Source: a virus
IMG/VR virus record: IMGVR_UViG_3300010883_000239
Location: 1-31,604 of that record
Reading direction: 5' to 3' (one strand)
DNA: 31,604 bases
Position 1 is the first letter of the stretch. The number at the start of each line of letters is the position of its first letter. Below the pieces are notes generated by a model. The model was given only the letters and a program-made list of their open reading frames with translations, did no database searches and had not been told where the DNA came from. Positions 8,325 through 16,900 of this stretch are shown here, one piece after another. A program made the translations under genes and the position numbers.

Positions 8325-8741
8325 TTATTTTAATATTTTTTCGTTATACCAAGCTTTAGGAATTGACTTATCTGCCCAAATTATATAATTTTTATTACAA
8401 AAATCTGCATATGTAGTTTTACTACCTTTACGTATTTTACCCTTGGAGTTTTGAAAAACTAGCCTGATATCTAATTTAGGGTGTTGTATTTTTATGAGTA
8501 AATGTTTTTTTCGATCCTCTAAAACCCAACGACCTTTAGTTTCAACTAATATACCATTTGGTAAAGTAAAATCTATTGTATATGTATGATTGGTTTCTGG
8601 TTTTATATATGGAATTACAGTTGTTTCGTATTCGAATTTAACTTTAGCTTCAGTCAGCTCTTTAGAGACGGTGTGTTCAAATCCACTTCTATAACCATGC
8701 TTGATAGCATTTGATCTTGCTTTTGATATTTTTCTTGCCAT
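8325..8741 (-). CDS. T7-type endonuclease I (Holliday junction resolvase)
   Basis: A 138-aa protein matching the phage T7 endonuclease I (gp3) family over nearly its whole length. Recognisable blocks are FEYET, NHTYTIDF, LPNGILVETKGRW, DRKKHLLI, QHPKLDIRLVF, YADFC and IWADK-IP. By alignment to the T7 active-site set, the catalytic residues are Glu22, Asp57, Glu67 and Lys69, all present. It would resolve branched DNA before packaging and during recombination. T4 and many relatives use endonuclease VII (gp49) instead, so this is a non-homologous replacement or an addition. It sits between the last tail structural gene and the primase. The leader carries a TATTTATTATAG element, and the upstream gene ends in a hairpin. 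Confidence 0.93.
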   Translation of the reverse strand: MARKISKARSNAIKHGYRSGFEHTVSKELTEAKVKFEYETTVIPYIKPETNHTYTIDFTLPNGILVETKGRWVLEDRKKHLLIKIQHPKLDIRLVFQNSKGKIRKGSKTTYADFCNKNYIIWADKSIPKAWYNEKILK

Positions 8742-8749
8742 AACGTTTA

Positions 8750-8761
8750 CTATAATAAATA
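8750..8761 (-). promoter_or_regulatory. TATTTAT-type element before endonuclease I
   Basis: Minus-strand TATTTATTATAG lies 8 nt before the endonuclease I ATG and overlaps the 3' arm of the hairpin at 8759-8775. It shares its core with the elements at 4170, 11922, 13935 and 23646. Confidence 0.3.
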
Positions 8762-8775
8762 GGTTATTTACCTAT
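8759..8775 (-). terminator. Hairpin at the end of the 1041-aa structural gene
   Basis: Minus-strand ATAGGT-AAATA-ACCTAT forms a perfect 6-bp stem with a 5-nt loop, followed by TTATTATAG. The TAA stop of the structural gene lies in the loop. It is a plausible weak intrinsic terminator or RNA 3'-end stabiliser separating the structural operon from the nucleic-acid genes. The following T-run is short. Confidence 0.5.
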
Positions 8776-11700
8776 CAAACCGCACTACAAACGTCATATC
8801 AACGTTTTGTAGTTTTTGAATTGGTTTAGCTAATTTAGCAACTGCTAGCATTCTACCAAACTCATCGTATAAACCAACTGTAGTTAGGTAAGGATTAAAA
8901 TCAGCTTTTGTAGCAAAATCCCTTAACTCTTCTGAATTTGTAACGTTACCACATTCATCTATTATAGGCTTTAGTAGAGTTGGGTTTAGCGACAGATTAA
9001 AATCAGAAGCTTTAGTATGACATTTAATTTTATGTTCGTATATACGTCTTGTATTTTTTAGCGATAATTTAAAGTTTTCACTAAATACAGCTGCTGATGA
9101 ATTACCAACAGTAGCAGTACCTTCATGTAAAGACCCGGAGAAGTATCTTGGATAATTTGTATTAGTTAATGATAATAATCCTTGTTCATAAAAAGTATTA
9201 CCTACTATATCTTCCTGATAAGCGGTTGATTCTTTCCAGCTATTATCGTATAATGATAACACTTGACCCTCAGTAAGAGAAGTATTATAAAATCGTATTT
9301 CGTCTAAAGAACCACTAAACGGTTTTACCGGGTAAGGAAAAGTATGAGTTATATTAGATCCAGTTACCCAACCTGAACCGTCATCTCCTAAGAATATATC
9401 TGATTTATTATCAGTGCACCCTAATGAGTCAACTACAGTTTTATCTAATTTACCATTAATCCAGAGATTAAGTACATCACCTGCTTTTTCTAATACTATA
9501 TGATTATCTACTAGCGGTGCTAATGGTAATGAAGATTCTAAAACTGTTAGCTTTTTACCATCTGAACGTCTTACAACTAAAGTGTTAATTTTATTACTTT
9601 CACAGTATTCTATATCTTCACCATCTTGTTGAAAGTGTGTATTTTTTAATTCAATATTATACGGGTATACATCGTTTACACCTTTATGTGAAAACTCTTC
9701 AAAATATTGCCCAGTAGCATTATTTAATTTTGATTCATTACTTAAACCAGTCTTAGTAAGTAAAGTTACATAGTCTCTACCTGCGGTTGAGCCTGATATC
9801 ATATTAAAGCATGGTATTCGTGTACCACCAGCGTTACCACCTGCTCCTGTAGTCTCATACCTTTCAGTTCTAAGAATTGTATTTATTCCTGGAATTTGAT
9901 TCTCAGGTATTTTTACCCAAAAACTTATTGCAAACCCTCTAGGGTGTCCTAAATTTAATTTAGTGTGGTGTGGTATTTTTATACTACCGCTATTATTAAA
10001 TTGAGCACGTATTCCTGATTTAACTGATGATTGATAGTAATTAATAGAATCAGCTGAGCGTATTGAACCGCTTTGTGCAAATACTGCTATACCTGGTGTA
10101 AATTTTACTTTATCAGATATACCATGATTTTTGTAAGTTGATAAATCTTTAACTTTGGTTGGACCTAAACCTTTATGTAATAGTATATCAGTAGATCCAC
10201 TTGTCTGATTTAAAATTGTAAATAATTCATTGAATCCATAATACCCTACTAAATTACTTTTACTAACAAAATTATTAGAATCTATACCTTTATCAATAAA
10301 ATTACCATACCCGTCATCTAATAAATCAAACGAAGCTGTCATTGGTGCTATCTGATCTAAACGTAAATATGGGTGATGGTATAAAGTAGTTAATTGTGTA
10401 TCCGTTAAAGAAGATTCGTAAAATCTAATATCATCCATAGAACCTGTAAATGCGTTCATTTTAGTATCAACTCCTGGATTAGTGGATAGTGCGGCTCCCA
10501 TAGAATAGGAACCAGATGCACCTACATATAAACTTCTGTCATACTGTATAGATGATGTTACTGCTCGATATATTTCGTTTGACCAAGAATGTGAAGGTAG
10601 ATTAGATGTACCGGGCTCTATTGATTGGGTAGCATAACCTACTCTTTTTATTACTGTATAACCTCGCTTGTTATTTGGATCAGGTCTAAATATACGTAAA
10701 GTAGTTCTAGCTGGGGAGTGACCCCATGGTGGTAGTTCTTGATATTGCGATCCAGATGTACCTAGATAAGCATCACCTGGCCAAAATTCTTGCTGTACAC
10801 TAACTAAGTTCCATGAACCGGTAGCTAAACCAAAACCTTTATCTATTGCACCTTGTATAGTACTATCTGTACTGTTTGACCCAGTTGCTCCCCAGAACAT
10901 TTGAAGGGGTAACAACCCTTTTGGATTATTAGTATAATCGTTAAAAGAACTTGTTAACATATTTAATTCAAAATATGAATTCTTATCTCGAGTAATAATT
11001 GTACTTTGACCAGGAGCTCCAGTTACTTTATTAGGCATTTCATTCCAATCTGGAGGTTTTACCCACATAGTAATATTATATACTGGCATACCATGTGAAG
11101 CGTTATTACCTAATGCTTGACCTCCTTCATAAGTCCACCAGTTAGTTACATTTGATCCTGTAAAATCGGTAGCTGGTTTTAATTGCAGCCCATTACCAGC
11201 ATTATAGGAGTGAGTAAGGTTACTGCCAGGTCTACCATTTATAGTATCATAAGCATGTACTTTAAACATAATACTACCAGTACCTACTAACGCTTGTGAG
11301 CCAGTTTGTATAGTAAACCCTGCACCTTCCGAAGGTATAGAGCTCGTTGCTTGTTGCAGTCGGGTAGTACCATATAAATCCACTAGACCACTTTGAGAGC
11401 TTTCAAATTCCCAATGATTAGCAATCAACGGTGGTGTATTGTATATTGTAGATGAAGCAGTAATAAATTTTTCACGATCTAATGGTAGAGTTTCTATAAA
11501 ATGATCTTTAAAAGAAATAGAACCAGATAGTATTCTGAGGTCGTATATTGTGGATGGTACAGAGATGATATGAGCTTTCTCTCCTAAAAACCGAGTTTCT
11601 TTTTCTGGTAAGTTACCACCAAAGTTTTTGTTTGGGTTATCAGGATTTTTATAATATAAATGATTTACACTATCATAAATAATACTTTTATATGTACCGT

Positions 11701-11893
11701 TTGTATTTAGAGATTCGTCTTCTAGTTTCTTACCACGTATAGGGTCACCAAAACTATAAGAGTGATAATTAGCACCTAATATTTGTACGCCATATGAACT
11801 ACTGTAAGTTGTTGCATCAAGAACATAATCCTTGTTTACATCAAACGGTGTAATTGTAATATCGTTGCTATCTATTTTTTTAAATACTGACAT
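8768..11893 (-). CDS. Large virion protein with two LamG/concanavalin-like domains
   Basis: A 1041-aa structural protein. Two jelly-roll (LamG/ConA-like) regions are recognisable, at about residues 200-500 and 610-880. Each contains a W-V-K-P/I strand (ITMWVKP; ISFWVKI) and ends in the hallmark FTGSMDDIRFYESSLTDTQL or FSGSLDEIRFYNTSLTEGQV. The last roughly 95 residues (DFNLSLNPT ... YLTTVGLY ... LAVAKLAKP ... VRFD) match the C-terminus of the upstream neighbour (11978-13225), indicating a shared virion-docking or oligomerisation module. LamG folds in phage tails commonly bind glycans, so a receptor-facing tail or baseplate role is inferred. It is preceded by a hairpin and followed by another, so it may form its own transcript. 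Confidence 0.85.
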   Translation of the reverse strand: MSVFKKIDSNDITITPFDVNKDYVLDATTYSSSYGVQILGANYHSYSFGDPIRGKKLEDESLNTNGTYKSIIYDSVNHLYYKNPDNPNKNFGGNLPEKETRFLGEKAHIISVPSTIYDLRILSGSISFKDHFIETLPLDREKFITASSTIYNTPPLIANHWEFESSQSGLVDLYGTTRLQQATSSIPSEGAGFTIQTGSQALVGTGSIMFKVHAYDTINGRPGSNLTHSYNAGNGLQLKPATDFTGSNVTNWWTYEGGQALGNNASHGMPVYNITMWVKPPDWNEMPNKVTGAPGQSTIITRDKNSYFELNMLTSSFNDYTNNPKGLLPLQMFWGATGSNSTDSTIQGAIDKGFGLATGSWNLVSVQQEFWPGDAYLGTSGSQYQELPPWGHSPARTTLRIFRPDPNNKRGYTVIKRVGYATQSIEPGTSNLPSHSWSNEIYRAVTSSIQYDRSLYVGASGSYSMGAALSTNPGVDTKMNAFTGSMDDIRFYESSLTDTQLTTLYHHPYLRLDQIAPMTASFDLLDDGYGNFIDKGIDSNNFVSKSNLVGYYGFNELFTILNQTSGSTDILLHKGLGPTKVKDLSTYKNHGISDKVKFTPGIAVFAQSGSIRSADSINYYQSSVKSGIRAQFNNSGSIKIPHHTKLNLGHPRGFAISFWVKIPENQIPGINTILRTERYETTGAGGNAGGTRIPCFNMISGSTAGRDYVTLLTKTGLSNESKLNNATGQYFEEFSHKGVNDVYPYNIELKNTHFQQDGEDIEYCESNKINTLVVRRSDGKKLTVLESSLPLAPLVDNHIVLEKAGDVLNLWINGKLDKTVVDSLGCTDNKSDIFLGDDGSGWVTGSNITHTFPYPVKPFSGSLDEIRFYNTSLTEGQVLSLYDNSWKESTAYQEDIVGNTFYEQGLLSLTNTNYPRYFSGSLHEGTATVGNSSAAVFSENFKLSLKNTRRIYEHKIKCHTKASDFNLSLNPTLLKPIIDECGNVTNSEELRDFATKADFNPYLTTVGLYDEFGRMLAVAKLAKPIQKLQNVDMTFVVRFDR

Positions 11894-11914
11894 ATAATTC
11901 TATTATATAATAAT

Positions 11915-11943
11915 AAACCCTCTATAATAAATATAAAGGGTTT
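11915..11943 (-). terminator. 12-bp hairpin between two structural genes
   Basis: The arms 11915-11926 and 11932-11943 form a 12-bp stem with a 5-nt loop, with AAACCC/GGGTTT at the base. On the minus strand the only imperfection is a G-U wobble. On the plus strand the same position is a C-A mismatch, so the fold suits RNA made in the gene direction. It is followed by ATTATTATATAAT. It lies between the stop at 11978 and the start at 11893. Likely an intrinsic terminator, or a processing site. Confidence 0.65.
11922..11933 (-). promoter_or_regulatory. TATTTAT-type element inside the hairpin
   Basis: Minus-strand TATTTATTATAG, identical over 12 bases to the site before endonuclease I, is embedded in the loop and 3' arm of the hairpin. 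It lies 28 nt upstream of the 1041-aa gene. A TATAAT sequence also lies closer to the ATG. Confidence 0.3.
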
Positions 11944-11977
11944 ATATATTTAGGCTATTATTCTAGTCAAGTAAATA

Positions 11978-13225
11978 TTAAAAATCAAGTTTAACCTTAA
12001 TAAGTGATTCACGGTCAAAAGATTTAATTAATGGTTTACTTAATTTAGCAGTTGCCAATAATTCCTGTCTATCATTATATAGTCCAACTGTTGTAATATA
12101 TGTTTTAGGATCTTTAATCATAGTTGGGTGACGTAATGCACCAAGAGATCCAGTTGAGAATGTAGGGTTATTACTAAAATTGTAATCTGCATTCTTAACA
12201 CGCACATAATAAAAAGTTGATGTAACTTCCTCTTCATTTCTAGCTGCGAAACCGTAACTTGAATTGTAGCTAGCTGCACCTGAGATAGCATTAAATAGCA
12301 TAGAGTTATACTGGTTATTAGTATTAGAAGCAGTAACAGTTCCTGTTGGTACTATACCACGCTCCTTAAGTCTACCTGGATTTAAAACGATTATACCTAG
12401 ATCAGGGTAAACTAATCCATAACCTCCAGTCACACCATCATCATCTGTAGTTACTTCACCTCCAGCGATTGTTCCACTGACTACACTATAAACACGTTGA
12501 CCGTCTTGTATAGTTGCGTCTTTACCACCACTGTTATCAATTAACTTAGTTATATTATGACCTAATGAAGTTGATCCTCCATTTGCACTACCACTTAAAA
12601 CTAACTCCCAGTTACCTGGATCAAGTTTTTCTTTAAGTCTAGCTCGTTGAAAGTTTATAGCTAGTATGTGTTCTTCATCTACTTTATTATCAAAAGTAAA
12701 TTTATTATCACCTGGAGCAAGAAGTAAATTTTTATATTGAGTGTATATTGCTTTAGTTGGATAATCTTCGTTAGTAATTACACTACCACTACCTTGCTTA
12801 TGACCATATGCAATTGCAAACTGTACTGAAGACCCTACTGCTACTGAAGAGCTATTGTAAACATCCCAGTAATATCTACCTGCATTAGAAGAGGTTTGAG
12901 CTGAAGCAGTATGGAAGGTTCCTATTTCACCTGTACCGTTGGACCAAATTCCTGCTGTTACCTTTTCCTTTCTATTTGATATGACATCGTTACCAACATC
13001 AAATCTTGAGTATATTTTACCTGTAGTAGTTTTTTGCTCTAATGCATCTCTTTCACGAACTATCTGAGTAGCTAGTTTTTGTGCTTCTCTTATGATAGCT
13101 CCTTGAGCTGAATCTTGAGTAGAAGGTAATCCGTCAGCTTGTCGCTTTTCTTCCTGAAGCTGATTTTTAATCGCTTCTACTTCTGCAAGTTCTTTTTCTA
13201 TTTGAGCTTTAGTTTTTTTAGCCAT
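11978..13225 (-). CDS. Virion protein with N-terminal coiled coil and shared C-terminal domain
   Basis: A 415-aa protein. Residues 1 to about 65 are charged and helical (MAKKTKAQIEKELAEVEA...), predicted coiled coil. The middle is Gly/Ser/Thr-rich beta-type sequence. The final roughly 80 residues (YNFSNNPTF ... YITTVGLY ... LLATAKLSKP ... VKLDF) are the same domain that ends the next gene (8768-11893). The start is preceded by an AGGGAATAAAA-type ribosome site. Being between other structural genes and sharing a domain with a LamG protein, it is inferred to be a tail or baseplate-attached appendage component. No enzyme motif is seen, and I do not recognise a T4 counterpart. Confidence 0.78.
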   Translation of the reverse strand: MAKKTKAQIEKELAEVEAIKNQLQEEKRQADGLPSTQDSAQGAIIREAQKLATQIVRERDALEQKTTTGKIYSRFDVGNDVISNRKEKVTAGIWSNGTGEIGTFHTASAQTSSNAGRYYWDVYNSSSVAVGSSVQFAIAYGHKQGSGSVITNEDYPTKAIYTQYKNLLLAPGDNKFTFDNKVDEEHILAINFQRARLKEKLDPGNWELVLSGSANGGSTSLGHNITKLIDNSGGKDATIQDGQRVYSVVSGTIAGGEVTTDDDGVTGGYGLVYPDLGIIVLNPGRLKERGIVPTGTVTASNTNNQYNSMLFNAISGAASYNSSYGFAARNEEEVTSTFYYVRVKNADYNFSNNPTFSTGSLGALRHPTMIKDPKTYITTVGLYNDRQELLATAKLSKPLIKSFDRESLIKVKLDF

Positions 13226-13240
13226 TTTTATTCCCTATTT

Positions 13241-13909
13241 TTAAAGATCACCACCTGATGTTGCGACTTGTTGTTTATTAACAGTTACTGTTACAGTTGC
13301 TCTACCACCAGTCTCGTTACCTATAATTGTTAAGGTAGCTGTTTTTGATTGTATTGGTTGATTCTTCGCTACTACTCTAAAGCTAAATCCAACTGCAGAA
13401 ACTGATTGAGCTGACTCATCATCTCCTACAAAAGTAGGAACCGTTGCTCCTTGCATTAATACACTTTTAACTGCAGTACCAACTTCTAGAAACGCTACAT
13501 CACTATTTGATAAAATAGCTGTATAACCTAGAGTTGAATTACCACCTTCAAAGTTAGAAGTATTTGGTGATACATCTACTGCATCTCCACCTGCTACTAA
13601 AGTAATTGTAGAGTTAGGTACTGTTATAACTGGTATACGTGTAGTACTTTTTCTTAAAGTTACTAACTTATACTTCATTGTTTGTGTTTCATCTGGAATA
13701 GCTTCTATTAATGGCATATTATCTATTGCAATACCGTAATAGTTGCTGCCAAGAGAGTGTGCTGGGTTCCATAATGAATAATCAATTTCGTCATCAGCTA
13801 GTGCAAATTGAGTGATTTTAAATTCATCAGCTCCTTTAGCTAAAATTTCACGTCCTTTCTTTGTAAGAATTGCGTCCACCGTAATTGATGTATTGTCTAA
13901 ATATCCCAT
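13241..13909 (-). CDS. Virion structural protein with C-terminal Ig-like region
   Basis: A 222-aa protein. The N-terminal half (MGYLDNTSITVDAILTKKGR ... ITQFALADDEIDYSLWNP ... YYGIAIDNMPLIEAIPD) looks like a compact conserved domain found in tail proteins of uncultured marine T4-like phages; this is from memory of the pattern and was not searched. Residues from about 99 to 212 are rich in V/T/S beta strands (SKTATLTIIGNETGGRATVTVTV) and read as an Ig-like fold. A ribosome site (AAAGGGAAAC) precedes the ATG. It follows the 1501-aa gene after a 65-nt gap carrying a TATTTAT-type element, and is separated by 15 nt from the next gene. Exact role unknown. Confidence 0.75.
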   Translation of the reverse strand: MGYLDNTSITVDAILTKKGREILAKGADEFKITQFALADDEIDYSLWNPAHSLGSNYYGIAIDNMPLIEAIPDETQTMKYKLVTLRKSTTRIPVITVPNSTITLVAGGDAVDVSPNTSNFEGGNSTLGYTAILSNSDVAFLEVGTAVKSVLMQGATVPTFVGDDESAQSVSAVGFSFRVVAKNQPIQSKTATLTIIGNETGGRATVTVTVNKQQVATSGGDL

Positions 13910-13934
13910 AATTGTTTCCCTTTATATTCTTTGT

Positions 13935-13946
13935 CTTTAATAAATA
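13935..13946 (-). promoter_or_regulatory. TATTTAT-type element before the 222-aa gene
   Basis: Minus-strand TATTTATTAAAG, 25 nt upstream of the ATG at 13909, in the 65-nt gap after the 1501-aa gene. Same core as the four other sites. Confidence 0.3.
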
Positions 13947-13974
13947 TGATTAAACATTAAAAACTGTTGTTTTT

Positions 13975-16900
13975 TTATTCAATAGTTAAGTTTCCTCTAA
14001 AAGAAGGATCAGAAGTTATAATTTGATTTGGATCCCCTATAGTAAATGAAACTACTGGACCTCTATCTGGAGTCTCAGTACTATCAATATTAAAATCTGG
14101 AGCTGTTATTTGAGTTCCAGCATGTCTTGTTCTATCTGTACCTGTTGTGCCACCTAAATTATAATCAGACACTCCGGCATAAACTAATGAATGACTGTAT
14201 GCATATTTGTTAAACGATCTTCCGTCTTCAAATGCTTTACCTAGTGAAGCACTCTTCATTGTGTCTAAAACTGAACCATTGCCTTTATAAAAATATTTAG
14301 TAGTTTTTCTAAATTCAGATTTACGGTAGTCACATATATGTAGGAAGCTTGCAGAAGAAATGTACCCAGGAGTTTTAACTTTAATATATGTTCCTGTGGC
14401 TGTATTGTATCCAGTAGATGATAAGCTTGAACTCTTTCGTAAACTTGTAAAGCTATACTGAGAGCCTGAAACTTGATTGGTTACCCTTAAGCTACCATTT
14501 ATAGGTTCTGCAGAAGATCCATTAGTGGGTGATACATATGACGAGTGACTAAAGAGAATATGTGAAGGTACTGTACTAGTAGTTCTTTGATTTTCACGCT
14601 CTTTAGCTGCTTGATATTCTAGTGAATTTTTTCCAAGGCTTTTTGCACTCTTATTAGATAGAGTTATAATCGGCGAATTACTTGATCCTATAACTCCATC
14701 AATTGTAGTTGTATTTTGAGTAAACTCTTGTTTAGCTAATTGTGTACTTTGCTGCGTAACTGCACTAAATGACTTCATTACTGAGTTGAGTGGAGATACT
14801 TGTTTAATATTAATCTTGAACGGCTTCTTTTGAGGTTTACCTATTTTAGCTACTAAAACTTGAGGAGGTAGTTGATACCCTAACTGAGTAACGCGTGGCT
14901 TATTAACAAGCGGTGAAGTTAGTTGCTGTACTTGTGCAACCTGTGCAGTTGTTCGAGCTATAGGAGCTGGACTACCATCTCCTGATATAGATATACGACC
15001 AGGTGGTGATATCTTAGAACGCTCTATAAAGTGTGGTTCTATAACTACACCTAAGTCTGCGTTAGCTCTAGCAGGTATAAGACGTTTAAGCATAGTAAAT
15101 AGCGACATATCATATAACTTTAATTCATTAAGATACGTCATCTGATTAATAGTTCTATTATACTTTTTCCAATATGTATTATTAAAATTAAATAAATCAA
15201 TATATTCTGATTCATATGCTTGTTTTGGGTCACCTATAAAATTGTCTAGCGGTGCTCTCCCGATATGGTCAAATATATCTTTATTAATTTGATCAGTAGG
15301 TGAGAAGTATATACCAAGATTGTTACTATCTAATGCATACTTATCACTACTTGGCTTTTCAGCACGACCTTCTGCAGATAGATGTCTAAGAAGTTTATTT
15401 TCTTCAGTTCTAACTTTATTACTAGTATAACTATTTGGACCTAATTCAGGTGTATTAATGAGGTAATATTCTTCTGTAAAATCATAAGGTAATGAATCAG
15501 GGTAATTTATAGTTGAACCTGATACAGAATATTCTTGAGAGCTATCCCAATATGTATATTTAGTACGTTGATCTGGTTGAACACTCATTATAGTTTTTGA
15601 AGATGTTTCTTTAGCTGCGCTACCTGAGTAATGATTTCCTTTATCACTTAATCTTAATCTTAATAATAAATTATTATATGAGTCTGTTGGTCCATTTGAA
15701 GAATAAACTTCAGTTGCTAATGTATGATCAATTAGAGCTGATTGTGATAGTGGGGTAGCATAATACCTCAATTCTTGCATAGAGCCACTAAATGGTATAC
15801 CAAACGCACCATGCTGTTGATGGTGTACATACGCTGAAGTTATGCTTGAAGTTACAAAGCCGCCTAAATATGCTCGTTTACCTGGTTCTAAACTACCTGA
15901 CCATGATTTATTTATAGAGCTTGAATAATAAGCATCACTCCCGGTTACAGTTAGACTACAAGATACTGATTGATCTATTACTTCATAATCTCCTCGTAAC
16001 GCTGTAAGCTCGTATTTAAAATTACTGCCTGTATGGTATGAACCTAGAGGGTGAGAATTTTTATTTGCATGACGATTTAATAATACAGTCCACCATCCAT
16101 GTCCAATTTGTTTATTATTAGTAGATTCAAATATCCTAGCTTTACCTGTTGAAGCAGATACATACCCTTCAGAGCTAGATAATATCATGCTGAAATGTCC
16201 AAAGTTGGTGAACCCTTCTAATCGACCTTCATGTATAGCATTAGAATGACTTCTATGTAATGTAATACCTAATTCATTGTTTACCTGCCAGATTGACTGA
16301 GTATGTGTACCAACAGTTGGTTCGGGCCAAACTCTAACTTCTACTGCATTAGGAGTAACATTACTAGACGTTACCCATCCAGCAGTTTTATGGTGAGGTC
16401 CCCAAAAAGTATCTACTGCTTGTTGTTGGTTAAAGTTTAAGCAATATTTAAAATTAGGTTCTTTATATAAAGTAGTTTGTTCACTTTTTTTACTCGAACC
16501 ATATTCATGTATAGGTAAAATATCTTCTGGTATACCGTAGCAGTTTATTAAACTACGTACACCTGTTATTGTGCCTTTGCTTTTTAATAATAAAGGTAAA
16601 TTATTTACTATACGTTTCCATGTTTCAGCTGTTCTCTGTTGAGCAGTCATAGTTCGTATCGATGCAGTAGGAGAGCTTTGTATAGAGAACCCATTTTCAG
16701 TTTTACCTAATTTATACTCCCAAAGTTCTTGATTTGGATCTCCTGTGATTAAATCTATACCATAAGATTTTCCAACATGGTAAACTAAATCATCAGATAT
16801 ACCTTGCTTGTTTTCGAAATTAGTATTATGTAAACGGTTATTAATCTCAGTAAAGTATTTAGTATAAGTCCATGATACATCATGAGATTGAGCAACTAAA

